Positions 13,900 to 25,480 of a stretch of DNA of 64,000 nt are shown here, in pieces; within the stretch, counting starts at the first letter, position 1; each line of letters begins with the position of its first letter. Source of the stretch: Rhizopus arrhizus (Eukaryota; Mucoromycota; Mucoromycetes; Mucorales; Rhizopodaceae); NCBI GenBank assembly GCA_024220505.1, contig JAKZZE010000009.1, positions 1,064,001-1,128,000 of the forward strand, read 5' to 3'. The notes beneath the pieces are model-generated. The model saw only the letters and a program-made list of their open reading frames with translations. It ran no database searches and was not told the DNA's origin. Both the position numbers and the translations under genes were made by a program.

Positions 13900-13949
13900 T
13901 CTTTCATATAAAGCAATAAAAAAAAAAAAAAAGGGAGAAAAAAATTCCT

Positions 13950-15532
13950 CTTGTGATTTTTCTGTTTGATTTTCTGCTTTTTCAAAGTATTACTCGAGTC
14001 ACAGCATTTCAAAATAAAAAAAATCAAATTCATCCAATAAAAAATTTTTATGAAACACTTTACGAATTAAATTCAGGATACTCTCATGAGCACTGCCTGC
14101 GAAGTAAATCAATAAAATCCCATTTTGGCTACTCATTGTTGCACAAAGTTTATGTAGCATCATACTTTGTTCCTGAGTACTCTATTCCTTGGACCTATGT
14201 TATTCAAAAGAAAAGTAATATTAGGTGTTATTCCTTGAAAGCTGTGTTTTATATAAACTATCTATCGATAGCTTACGTGAAAATAATCATTCATTTTAGA
14301 GTCAAGCCAGAGATATTTTTTTAATTTTCAGTTTTCGATAATATTGAGATTATTTCAATATGCTGAATGCATTGAAAGTGAACAAAAGACAAAAAGTTAA
14401 GCTAAATGAAAGATTCTGTAGAGATCTTCAGAACAAGAATACTCTTGTATAAATGGGCTTTAATAATACTTTATCCTTTTAACCTGCCTTTTTTCATATT
14501 TATTTCATGGCGATAACAGCTTTAATGCTCAGGGTTATTTCAAAAAATAGCTAATCTTTTTAAAACAAAAAAATCAGTTAGCTATTAATTTAACTCGTTA
14601 TCAATTTTCCAGCTAGCTTAGCTTGTTTATAATCCACGTAAATACAGAGTCGGGCTTCATGGTTGCAGGTTTGTATTCTAGAATGGAATCACGTTTAAAG
14701 AGTTTCTATATCATGAGGCTAATAGGTAATGTAAGTAAAGAAAAGGGAGTTATGCCCTATTTTCCAGAGTTGGAAAGTGTGCAGTCGATCGTGGCTTTTT
14801 AGAAGTATAGTATTATTTGACATACGGCAACTACTTTGCTTATAATAGAAATATTTGAATGAATTGAGTATCCCAATTAGCCCATGTCTCTTTTTAGTCA
14901 GCTTCGGAATAGAAGCTACATTAAATATTCTGTGCTCCTTTAACATATATTTTCCCTCGTCATTGTGGAAACTTTAATACTTTATAAAGAGTTTAACGGT
15001 AAATAAACTTATTTTCAACTAAACAACGATACAATTTATCAATAGAATTCCATTATTTGAACTGTATAAAAATTTATAAGAAAACTCCTAAATTGTATTT
15101 ATATTTTGTCTCAACCAAATTGTGTAAAACATTGAAAGATAAAGACACTGCCTGAATTGAAAGTAGAAAACTGTAACTATCATTATTAAAGTAACAAAGA
15201 AGTAAAAAAAAAAGTTCACTATTGCTGGCCTTTCATCATTTTGTTATTATTTGTATGTGTTGTTTTTAAACAAAGTTTAGAAATACCCACACACAAATAG
15301 CATTATCCAATTAAAAGCTTGTAAACTTGAAACACGACAACATCTTTTTAAACTCTTTTTCTTTTTTGCTCTTTTCTTTTCTCTTTGCTAGAAACTGCTC
15401 TAATTTCATTTTATAAAACTGCTTTTGTTACAGTCTGTGACACCTTGTTTAAAGACAAGCTGTCCATGCTGTCAGGGCTGCACTGTAACCTAGCACGCAT
15501 TGGTGATTCAATTTGCAGATCTGAGGATTTAG
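13950..15532. other. Intergenic; nothing firm
   Basis: AT-rich sequence upstream of the histidine kinase. A 33-codon basic frame (about 15310-15415, minus strand) and a slightly less AT-rich stretch near 15420-15530 lead into the decayed coding region that follows. No recognised gene. Confidence 0.4.
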
Positions 15533-16075
15533 CTACTTGGCGTTATCCAGCGGCGTGATTGTGCAAATAGACTCTTCTCTTGTCTGCGGCTCTTGGGTGG
15601 TCCATGTAGTTCCAGCAATAAATGCTTGTGCTTTTGTTAGAAGTAACGAACCAAAAGCCATTTCGAGTAACACGGCTGGCCGTAATAATCTTTTTTTATT
15701 CGTGACGACTAGTGCGATAGGGTCATGTTTGGGTTATATCACCAAGTGGCTGTTGTCAATATGAGCTATTTAAATAGTCGCAGGTGAGCTGGCATCCTTT
15801 TTATTCTCATTAGTTCAGAAAGTTGCTTGGGCTCAAATGTGAGCCCCTCATGATGGATAGGCTTTAGGAATAGAGCTTGATTCATCAAAGGTAGGAATCA
15901 GAAGACGCGTTGATGTGCATCGTACCTCCTTTAAGGTTCCTTAGCTTAAGGTATCGTATTGGCACTTGGATACTTTTTGCTGTCATCTTTTGTTTTGAGA
16001 TCAGATGTACTTTCACCTCCTCATGGTTGATCCTGTTAATCAAAGCTCGCTCTGTAAAAAAGAGTAGGCTTTGAG
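15533..16075 (-). pseudogene. Decayed coding region in three frames
   Basis: Not recognised. Reading the minus strand from about 16075 down, three consecutive frames each look coding and abut one another. The first holds INRINHEEVKVHLISKQKM and RYLKLRNLKGGT. The second holds MNQALFLKPIHHEGLTFEP and RIKRMPAHLRLFK. The third holds DPIALVVTNKKRLLRPAVLL and LLLTKAQAFIAGTTW, with its stop at 15533. The stretch is visibly richer in G and C than its surroundings. At least two frame breaks separate the pieces, so I call it a pseudogene. Whether it came from a mobile element or a host gene cannot be told from sequence alone. Confidence 0.5.
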
Positions 16076-16099
16076 AACTAAGAAAAGTACACTTTCTTT

Positions 16100-17269
16100 T
16101 TTTTTATCGTTTCATATCCAATATACAAATAAATATTATGTCTTTTTTGTTTCATAGTTATTTAATTTTTGGTTCAATTAAATTATGTTTGTGTTTCAAA
16201 TTTATAAGAATAGCCGAGAATAGCAAATTCTTTACGGCATTAGGTCGTCAAGTCCCAAAGACCTTACTCAAACTAAAGCCACTTCTCATGTTCTTAAACC
16301 TCATACATGAAGTGTAGATCAACATGAAAAATAACATGGTAATGAGAGTTGCAATAGCTAGGCGACGTCAGAATTTAAAAACCAGATTTCTTTTTTGTAC
16401 AACTGATTCTTGATTTCAATGTTTAGGCTAGGAAGTAACAATACATTCCATAATCAAGTTAATGATTCGTTCTCTGCTATCGTAAACAAACCAAAATCAA
16501 ACAAGTGGCTTAATATCAACACTACATGATCCAGATTATCCATTTAAAGGCATGACAAAATTGAGAATAAACTGTATGCTAAATAAATAAATAAAAAAGA
16601 GAGGAGCGAATGATATTTTTACAAATCAATAAAAATGAGGTAGTTCTTAAGCAAGACATCTTAATTCAAGGAAGGGGATCTAAAATAAGCTTATTTGGTT
16701 ATGAACTTAGAAGAGAAGAAAAAAGGCATATAGTCCTCAAATACTGATTTACATGAAGAAAGTGTTACAAAAATAATAAAAATGTTATAAATATGGGAAT
16801 GTAATTTGATTTGAATAAAACCAGGCATTTGAGAAGCCGTGTAAAAGCGATTTTATTCACAAGATAATTAGCACAAAAAAATTTGAGCATTTTAACTACG
16901 AAGTAAAAAGAAAGCTATAGATACGAGTTAGAGCTTTTGGAATAATAGAATAAAGGCTTCAAAATTATCGGATGTTTGGGCATTTAAATAAGTATGCTTG
17001 CTTGCTTAGTGTACATTGTTTAAAAAAGAAGCGAATTTATGAGTACTTGATACAAGATTCACTATTAATTTATTTGTAGAACGTTTTAAAACATGTAATA
17101 AGCACCAGGACCTATTTAATGTGAATGAAAACATTTAAACATCATTATTTTTAGCTCAAAAACATTTAATTCTCTACTACACATTCTTTGCAAAACAGTA
17201 AAATATCAGTAATCTACAAAACAAAGGAACCGTTTTTATATTTATTCTTTTATACATAAATTTCAGCAA
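16100..17269. other. Intergenic, AT-rich
   Basis: No coding signal recognised downstream of the dihydroxy-acid dehydratase gene. Only short frames and A/T runs. Confidence 0.5.
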
Positions 17270-19574
17270 CTAGTATTCATCAGTAACAGCACCTTCACTT
17301 GCGCTCTTGACTGTCTTTGCATATTTTGCTAAAATACCCTTTGTATACTTTGGAGGTTTTGGTTTCCATGATTTACGTCGCTCGTTAAGTTCTTCATCAG
17401 AAACATGAACTGTGAGTTCTCGTGTCTTGGCATTAATTGTAACTTGGTCGCCGTTATGAACAAGGGCAATAGGGCCACCTACTTGTGCTTCGGGGCAAAC
17501 ATGACCAATAATGAATCCCTAGAAAGTTTTTTTCATTTTTAGTGAGTGTCTTTTTACCACAATATTAAATTCTTTACGTGAGAAGCACCAGAGAAACGCC
17601 CATCAGTAACTAAAGCGACATCTTTACCTAAACCAGCGCCCATAATGGCAGCTGTGGGTTTTACTATAATAAATTGTATTAGAAACCTTTAGTTAGCTTT
17701 TTGATTATCTTTAACCTACACATTTCAGGCATGCCTGGTCCTCCTTTTGGGCCTTGGTAACGAACGATAACTACGGATCCTTTAGGGATAGCTTTTCTTT
17801 CGAGAGCTTCAAAAATATCATCCTCATCATCAAATACTCTGGCAACACCCGAGAACTCCAATCCTTCTTTTCCTGTTATTTTAGCTACAGCTCCCTGAAT
17901 ATGTTTTGTTAATATGATATTTTTTGTAGAAGTCTGCTATTGTATACCTCAGGGGCCATATTTCCTCTTAAAATAGTTAGGTGGCCGGTTGGCTTGACTG
18001 GTTGGCTCAATGGCTTGATAATATCCTGACCTTCTTTGAGCCCTTCAACTGTAGCCAAGTTTTCAGCCAATGTTTTTCCTGTTACAGTTAAGCAATCACC
18101 ATGAAGCATGTTGTTTTCCAAAAGGTACTTCATTACAGCTAATTGTACGAGATTAGATGAATTCTGTTCAATAGAGAGGATAGCTTTGCTTTGTTTTACC
18201 TGGTACACCACCGACATAATGAAGATCTTCCATAACATATTTTCCACTAAATAAAAAAGAAGCATTCAATAAAATAAGAAAGGCTATTGATATTAACATA
18301 TATATAGCTTTACCTAGGACGAAGGTTTGCCAAAAAAGGTGTCTTGCTAGAAATAGTTTGTATATCGTCAATAGTAAGAGGAACATCGGCAGCTTTAGCC
18401 ATAGCAATCATATGAAGTACAGCGTTTGTAGAACCTCCCAGCACCATGATCAGGGTCAAAGCGTTTTCAAATGCTTTACGCGTCATAATATCTTTCGGCT
18501 TGATATCCCTCTCCAGCAAGACTCTCATAGCTTTACCTGCCTTTAAGCATTCTTGAATCTTGGCTGGGTCTTCTGCAGGGATAGAGGAACTGTAAGGCAG
18601 AGACATACCCAAGGCTTCAATAGCGCTAGCCATTGTATTGGCTGTAAACATTCCACCACAAGCGCCGGCACCAGGACAAGCGTGACGAATGATATCTTTT
18701 CTTTCTTCTTCCGTGATTTTCCCGCTAATAAATTCTCCATTACATTCTAGTGCGGTAGCAATATCAATTTCCCTGTCTTTACAGGCACCAACAGTGCCTC
18801 GACCCTTTTTCATGGTACCACCATAAATAACCAAAGCAGGGCGATTCAAGCGAGCGACGGCCATGATACAGCCAGGCATGTTTTTGTCGCAACCGGGGAT
18901 TGAAATATTAGCGTCATACCATAATGCACTCATTACCTGTAACGGGAAAAAAAATAAAGTTTAGATACAGTAAATAAGTGTGTGAATAGAATCATACGGT
19001 TTCAATAGAGTCTGCAATAATATCACGGCTGGGAAGTGAAAAAGACATTCCCGCATTTCCCATTGGGATAGCATCACTAACACCAATTGTGTTAAATTGA
19101 TAGCCAACTAATCCGGCATCCCACACTCCTTGTACAACTTTGGCAGCTAAATCATTAATATGCTTGTTACATGGATTCCCGTCATAACCACTACACAAAT
19201 AGGATAATTCTTAGCTTTTTTCTCCGTAAATATCTAATAATTCAAATCAGACTTACAAAGAAGTGACACCGACCTGAGCCTTGCTCATATCCTCATCCTT
19301 TAAACCAGTTGCATATACTTTTAAGAAAAAAAGAAGTTAACATATGCTTACGAAATAAACTTTAAGTGCTCAAGTTACATTGTGCTTGACCAGCTCCAGC
19401 AGAAGGCAATTGAGTTACAGTGCTTGAATACCTATTTAAAACAGTGGATTCCTTTGAGATATGGCGATTTCTTGGTTCAAGTTTGTGACTAAGTAGAAGA
19501 TATTTGATTAATAAACGCGTCAAATAGCAAACTATCTGGACTTACATATGAACTTCTCCCGTTTGTACAGTCAT
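17270..19574 (-). CDS. ILV3: Dihydroxy-acid dehydratase (ILV3/IlvD)
   Basis: Fe-S enzyme that dehydrates dihydroxy acids in the last common step before valine, isoleucine and leucine synthesis, normally mitochondrial in fungi. Spliced from about seven exons starting at ATG 19574 ([10 protein letters not shown]). Signatures: [43 protein letters not shown], and [15 protein letters not shown]. These supply the three cysteines that bind the cluster in the family. The C-terminus ends EGAVTDEY with stop TAG at 17270. The N-terminal extension before the conserved core is only about 35 residues and is not a textbook mitochondrial presequence, though it is rich in basic residues. The gene diverges from the next gene across 318 bp. 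Confidence 0.93.
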
Positions 19575-19892
19575 ATTAAATATCCTTTTTTTTTTTGATT
19601 CGCGTTAATAATAATAAAAAAGAAAGAGAAAATAGATCTTATAAGACAGTATTTTAAATACTCAATAAATTGTGACACCAAAAACCTGTTAAATGGGGTT
19701 TCTTTTTCCCCTCATTTTTTTATCCCAATCTATCAACCTTGCTGTATTTCTTTTTTTTTTATGCAAAGATATGATGCAGAAAAAAAAGATCTTTGTTCCG
19801 GTTATTAATTTATGCGGGACATGAGTGACTTTGGATAAATCCCTTGTTACAAAATTTTCAACTTCACAATTTTTTTTTAAACTTGACACATA
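19575..19892. promoter_or_regulatory. Divergent promoter region, dehydratase / RRM-like gene
   Basis: The 318-bp gap between two outward-facing start codons must carry both promoters. It is rich in A and T runs. No specific factor site is claimed. Confidence 0.45.
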
Positions 19893-20777
19893 ATGGCTTC
19901 TGCTGCACGTTTTTTAGTCCCTATAGTTGCTCGTCAACGCATTGCGGTAAATGTTTGCTCAAGATCGTTTCATACTTCTCTCATTAGAAATGTTGAAGCA
20001 AGAAAGGATGTTACCAAAACGTTCAATGATAAGTTTGGTGGAAGAAGACAACAACAGCAGCGCTTGGAGCCTACTCGTTTAATTCAAATTGACACACTTC
20101 CTATGACAGCTACGACTGAAGATATTCGTAAATTAGCAAGAGAAGCTTTTCCAAAAGGAGATAAAAGCATTGTTGACAGTAAGAGAGATACAATGTTATA
20201 GACAATAGAATTTAACTTTTCAAAAGTTGTATTTTGTAGAAAGGAAAACTTCAATTTTGATGGTAGATGTGTAGTATTGATGGCTACTCCTGAAGATGCT
20301 CGTCGTTTAATTTCATACGGTGATAGACGTTCTTTAGGTGGCCATATCATCAAAATGTCATTCACTGGAAAATCAGCTGGAAACCCTGAAGGTTTTTTAA
20401 ACAACTTGCGTCGAAATGAATTAAAATCAGTTACAGAGGCAACAACTGCTGCTGGTCGCTCTGTAATCATTTCTGGATTCCCTTTTCCAGCCACGGATTA
20501 TTTATTAGGCTATTTACGATCAAAGAATTTCTTCCCCGTTGACGGTGTTCCTGATAACGTAGTACCTTTATCAAGGTTTGTTTATAAAGAATGAATACAT
20601 TTTCGTACTGCTAACAATAATATTTACAGTAAATATCGATCGCCTGTGAACAAATTCTTGGTGAAATTTGATTCTGAATCTGAAGCATGGAGATGTGTTC
20701 GTGCATTCCACAACGAGCAATACACTAATAACCGTGATCAATCAACATACACTATTCATGTAGATGTTGTTTATTAA
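19893..20777 (+). CDS. Mitochondrial RRM-like RNA-binding protein (putative)
   Basis: Begins MASAARFLVPIVARQRIAVN with RSFHTSL nearby, a typical arginine- and serine-rich mitochondrial presequence. After a GGRRQQQQR segment comes one RRM-like unit (LIQIDTLPMTATTEDIRKLA, then DGRCVVLMATPEDARRLIS) and a second similar unit (SVIISGFPFPATDYLLGYL, then KFLVKFDSESEAWRCVRAFH). It ends HVDVVY with TAA at 20775-20777. Introns lie near 20172-20200 (a 30-nt solution gives the best frame, which is unusually short) and near 20575-20630. The exact family member is not recognised. The RRM assignment rests on the two-unit pattern, not on perfect RNP motifs. Confidence 0.6.
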
Positions 20778-21094
20778 AGTCTTTCTTTTTTCTGTATTAT
20801 ATAAAACACAACAATCACAATAAAAATTAGACTTTTTTTTTGGCTTCAAAATTATAATCCCTTTATTGTGTTGTATGCATGGTAAAATGAAAGGAAGACA
20901 GATGAAAATGTTTACAGTATTCCTCAAGAACTTTAATAAAAAATGATTGAAACATTCGTATAACACAATCAAATCTATAAAGCTTTCATATGAAGCTATT
21001 CAAGTTTCTTACTTGAATTATTCACCAAGTCTAGATTGTGAAATGACAGCAAACTTTTATAACACTTTATTGAAAAAAATAACAAAGAGATATT

Positions 21095-22466
21095 TTATTT
21101 TGCTGTCCACCATTTTGATAGTTTTTCACCAACATAATTAATTGATTTTAATGGACCAGCAGTGAAGATACCTTTAACACTTTGAGTTAATGCTGTTCTA
21201 CCAATAATTTCTGTAAGACCTACACACAAAAATTATTAGTTAACCAATATATCTGTGTTCATATACAAACCTTTATCTATAAAAGATGACAAGTGTTCAG
21301 ATTGAGCCACTTGTTCATATACAACAGTCATATCTTCAGGCACATTTATATTGTTAGAAGCAGCATGTTGACGGTATTGATTCAACACCTTATCATATAA
21401 TGTCTTTGGCAATTTCTTAACCATTAATCCTCTATATCTAGGGTTGTAGCTCTGCTGAAGTTTTCCTCCATTCAAAATAGCCACATTAGGTAGATCATCC
21501 AATAGGCCAAAGTATAATCTATGAAAGTTATCCATTTGACTTGTAACAATATTCTTTACTTTGTTTGGATTTTCACCGACCATCATTCTAAAATCACCCT
21601 GGTAACTTATACCCGCAATTCTCATAAATAATTCTTCTTCCGTAAAATTTTCGGGCAACGTCAACAAAGCTACTCTGACAGCTTCTGTCAAATTAACTTG
21701 GTTTGCTAACCGAACTCGGGAATCATCACGCAAGATTTTTACAGGTTTATGCATACGTCCGGCTACATAAAGTGTCTCCCAGTCAATCAAATCTTTACAT
21801 AATTTGTCAATAGAAATCACACCATATTTGATATTCTAATAGGATTGGTTATTAAATTAACCGTCCAGGCTATGCTTTTTACCATCTTATTCACTTCCAC
21901 ATATGGATTAAAGTAGACGCCTGCACCCACTTTTTCTTGTAATAATGAGACAGCACCAGAACCTAAATGGCGTAAGCTTGAATAATGATGAGGGTTTTGT
22001 TGTATATTCAACGCATGCCAGTGACCAGGATGACTCACACCAAAGATGAAATCAACCATGGGCTTACTCTGTATGCAGGCGTTAATAGAATTGTTTCTAA
22101 TCATTTAGTGCTTACTTTTTCATCATATCCAGATTGACGAAACACACCACTTCCATACGCTACTGCATATCTAACAGGCGCATGAAATTGTGAAACAACT
22201 GCTTTTAGTTGCTGCTTTAGTTCCTCATTGATATTCATATATTGGTTTGTGCCAAAATCAGGTGAATCTGGAATGTTGGAAGGATGGAAATGATGTTGAC
22301 GAAGTCTTTCTAATTTTGCACGTGTTTCTTCAGGAAAAAGTTTAGAATCTAGTTTCTTCTTTTGCTGAAGGGGTGGAGGGGGAGAGGTCGAAGTTACTGT
22401 GTGAGTTTCTAGTGACATGGATCGGATAAACTGTCTGGGGATTTTATTACTTCTTATAGCGGACAT
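21095..22466 (-). CDS. TAM41: TAM41, mitochondrial phosphatidate cytidylyltransferase
   Basis: Inner-membrane, matrix-facing enzyme that makes CDP-diacylglycerol for cardiolipin. Three or four exons from ATG 22466 to TAA at 21095. Nucleotidyltransferase-type motifs: RYAVAYGSGVFRQSGY near residue 85, followed by PMVDFIFGVSHPGHWH with the conserved acidic residue. Further family blocks are NPHHYSSLR, GAGVYFNPYVE, DLIDWETLYVAGRMHKPV and RMMVGENPNKV. The first 15 or so residues (MSAIRSNKIPRQFIRSM) look like a mitochondrial presequence. The C-terminal exon ends NYVGEKLSKWWTAK. Length near 400 residues fits the family. Confidence 0.92.
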
Positions 22467-22618
22467 ATTCTATTTTTTTTTTTCATGTGTAAGCATATAT
22501 AATGTTCATTCGAACAAAAGGTATTTTTTGTGTAAAACCAATTGTACCTTTAACATTATGAAAGGAAAAAAAAAGAAAAAATTGAAACTTTAAAAAAAAC
22601 GACAGATATTTTTTTCTT

Positions 22619-22941
22619 TTAAGTCTTTGCGGAGTTTTCTTGGGTTCGATCAATTTCGGCTATAGTGTAAACCGGACTTTGCTGACTGAACCCAATGAGA
22701 GTCAACAGCGTCCATATGCTAAGAAAAAAAATTAAAAAGGAGTGAGATTTTAACATAAAACGTGCTTTAACAATACTCCTTAAATAACTATAAAAGATCT
22801 ACTCATTAAATCAGTCTTTATTTTGGTCAAATTGATCGTCCGGCTCCGAGAAATTCACAGTGATATATAGTAACACATGAACGCACACAAAAGAAAAGCC
22901 TCAACAGTATAGTATGCTGCTGGTTCTTTATATACAACCAT
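22619..22941 (-). CDS. Small single-pass membrane protein, 60 residues
   Basis: Two exons (22859-22941 and 22619-22718) joined in phase across a GT-AG intron of 140 nt. The product runs MVVYKEPAAYYTVEAFLLCA, continues through a hydrophobic stretch of about 25 residues (roughly 14-38) that crosses the exon junction, and ends in a polar tail IDRTQENSAKT. Splitting the membrane helix across the intron makes either exon alone easy to miss. It faces the RPS26 start 252 bp away and lies behind TAM41 on the same strand. Function unknown. The model is supported by splice consensus, phase and a plausible topology. Confidence 0.5.
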
Positions 22942-23193
22942 AAAAACAATCCTATGTAAAAAAAAATAAGCTTAACAGCTAATCACATTCTACTTATAAA
23001 GTATATTTAATGAATTAAGCGAGACCTCCTCCCAGACTTTAATGCAAAACGTTTAAAGCAGTGTTATCAACTCAGAATGAAAAAATGTCGACCAATTAAA
23101 ATTTTAAATTTTTGGTAGTCCGGGATTCAAAAATGAGTGTAGGAAGCTCCCAATAGACAAACTCTCTCTCAACTTCTTCGTTCATTAAACAGC
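22942..23193. promoter_or_regulatory. Divergent promoter region, small membrane protein / RPS26
   Basis: A 252-bp gap between outward-facing starts, so it must hold the ribosomal-protein promoter. No individual site is claimed. Confidence 0.4.
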
Positions 23194-23826
23194 ATGGTAC
23201 GTAAGACGATATTTGAGGAAAGGGGACACAAACACATCAACTTCCAATAAATACACTGCTTAGAACTTCATTAATGGATGGATGGATGGATGGATGAGTG
23301 AGTGATATGTGTATTCGTGTGGATATGTCCTTTTTCCTCTCTTTTTTTTCTGCTTTGACAAGAAAACTAAAAGTACACTTTTTGTAGACCTGCAAGAGAA
23401 GAAACAACGGACGTAACAAGCACGGACGTGGACACACCAAGTTTGTTCGCTGTATCAACTGTTACCGCTGCGTTCCCAAGGACAAGGCTATCAAACGTTT
23501 CACTATCCGTAACATGGTTGAAACTGCTGCTGTCCGTGATCTCCAAGAAGCTTCTATCTATGAGGGTATGCGATTATAGAGAGAAAGAGAGAAAGGATAG
23601 AATACTAATTGATATTTATATATAGAATATGCTATTCCCAAATTGTATGTCAAGCTCCACTACTGTATCTCTTGCGCCATTCACGCTCGTGTTGTCCGTG
23701 TCCGTTCTGCCGTTGACCGTCGCAACCGTCTTCCCCCTCCCAGATTCAGATTCCAAAAGGTAATTATATAAAGCTGTCATCAGGGACAAGTCTGATATTA
23801 TTATGTAGGCTGCTAACAAGGCTTAA
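23194..23826 (+). CDS. RPS26: 40S ribosomal protein S26
   Basis: Small-subunit protein at the mRNA exit channel. Four exons: 23194-23196 (only the ATG), 23388-23565, 23626-23759 and 23809-23826. The spliced product starts [17 protein letters not shown], followed by [19 protein letters not shown] with the CxxC zinc pair, then [15 protein letters not shown] with the second CxxC, and PPPRFRF. This matches eS26 closely in order and length (about 110 residues). The first intron starts GTACGT immediately after the start codon and carries a GGAT microsatellite. The last exon encodes only AANKA plus stop. Confidence 0.95.
23274..23296 (+). repeat. (GGAT)n microsatellite
   Basis: About five tandem copies of GGAT inside the first intron of RPS26, followed by GAGTGAGTG. 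Seen directly. Confidence 0.9.
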
Positions 23827-24058
23827 GAATTGAAGCAATTAAAGGAGTTTCACTGAATAAAAATTAACTTTTTATAAAAACTTGATATTTTTTATATTAT
23901 TCATTTATTACAACTGTTTATATTCAAAATAGACAAGAAAAAGGGGAAAGGCACTTGTAATCATGAGATATTAATTTCATTAGTTGTGACGTAAACCGTA
24001 TCTTTTTTTTTTAGCTTTTAGCCTTCCTTCTCAGCTTTTTTTTTTCAGTTCTGTTAAT

Positions 24059-25405
24059 ATGAGTTCGGTCTCATCTTTTGAAGGCAGTGATAAAGATTCT
24101 TTTTTTCAGAAAAGCTTCCAAGATAACCCAGCGCTTGCAAGACACGCCTACCTTCGAAAAACGGACCTATTGGATACCTTGGATAATGGTCGTACTCGTG
24201 ACACAGATACATGGAGTGTAGCAGCAACAATTGATGATCAAGAATCAGTCATTAGTACTCATGCCGCTAGTATCAATCGACTCAACCACGATAGAGAAAC
24301 AGATGACGACAATAATACAGTTGATGATGTACGCGATCAACTTCAAGATGCCCACTTGCGTGAAGCACCTAATCTAAGAGATATTGTAGGTCATCCTCCG
24401 TTAGATGAGGAAGACAAACAGTCTCGGTCAAACGCAGCAGAATTCGGGGATGCTAGGTCCTCTGTGACATTTGAACATAGTGCGGCAGACAGCAGCGATG
24501 GTGAACCAAACGATGTCGTGGATGATCAAATATCAGCACCACCTCAGCCTCAGCCAAGTTTTGCCTCAGTGGTCAACAAATCTTATGCAGAGTTGATGGA
24601 AGAAAATGAATTACTTCAGGCACAACTGAGAAGTTTACAATCTGCACAAAAACATCAAGCAGAGATGATAATGAATTTAAAGAATTTAACGGGTTGTGAT
24701 GAAGAGGTCTATGGCAAAGCACTTGCTTTGTCTCAAATGAAGAACGATGAGTTTGCTGCTACCGCTGGCCCATCGGTGATCAACTCGCGTACACTAACAC
24801 AAAAATTAGCCAGGTTAGCAGAGACGCTTAGTCGATTTGTCACTATGGCTGCAGCAGTAGTCAATAAGGACGAAGCGTGGAGACTAAGTTTGGAGCAGTC
24901 CTTGTATTCACAGATTACACAACTTTATTTGACATCGCTTCCCTTTGGTACAGAGAATCAACACTTGTTAAACACTGCTTATTTGGATCAAATTTGTCGA
25001 TTTGAAACGACATTAGGATCTAATTTTGCCAAGTGGTACCGAAAACAAACCGTTCAATCTTTGACCTTAAATCCTGCTACAAAGGAATACTTGCAAGATA
25101 TTCAAAGACATGTCACTAAAAAGATGCTAGAATTGTTGGATACAGATTGTATGGATGATGAACTGATGCGTATTTGGGATTACATTTTAGAGCTATGTGC
25201 TTCTTTATCTTTGGAAATACACAGAGGAGATGCTGATGTATCTGTTGAACATTTACAAATTGGAAGTAAATATGATCAAGACATTATGGCACCCACAGAT
25301 AACATTTCTGATTATAAGAACAAGTTGGTTAAAATGAGTATTAGTCCTTTGTTTATTGATGAAGAAGGGGTTGTCTTGCTGCCAGCAAGAGTTGTACTTG
25401 AATAA
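24059..25405 (+). CDS. Unrecognised coiled-coil protein, 448 residues
   Basis: A single uninterrupted frame starting MSSVSSFEGSDKDSFFQ. The first 170 residues are acidic, polar and probably disordered. A coiled coil follows at about 178-210 (SYAELMEENELLQAQLRSLQ). After that comes an all-helical region to about 390 (KLARLAETLSRFV, LYLTSLPFGTENQHLLNTAY), and it ends with a short conserved-looking segment ISPLFIDEEGVVLLPARVVL. The last piece, with its alternating hydrophobics, is the most likely binding motif. No family recognised. The absence of introns over 1.3 kb stands out among intron-rich neighbours. Confidence 0.8.
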   Translation: MSSVSSFEGSDKDSFFQKSFQDNPALARHAYLRKTDLLDTLDNGRTRDTDTWSVAATIDDQESVISTHAASINRLNHDRETDDDNNTVDDVRDQLQDAHLREAPNLRDIVGHPPLDEEDKQSRSNAAEFGDARSSVTFEHSAADSSDGEPNDVVDDQISAPPQPQPSFASVVNKSYAELMEENELLQAQLRSLQSAQKHQAEMIMNLKNLTGCDEEVYGKALALSQMKNDEFAATAGPSVINSRTLTQKLARLAETLSRFVTMAAAVVNKDEAWRLSLEQSLYSQITQLYLTSLPFGTENQHLLNTAYLDQICRFETTLGSNFAKWYRKQTVQSLTLNPATKEYLQDIQRHVTKKMLELLDTDCMDDELMRIWDYILELCASLSLEIHRGDADVSVEHLQIGSKYDQDIMAPTDNISDYKNKLVKMSISPLFIDEEGVVLLPARVVLE

Positions 25406-25480
25406 ATTTGATCTCCGTGTTAATTTAATTTGCATAAAAAGTATTTTTTTTTATTTTTTTATTTTTTTTATTACAAGTAA

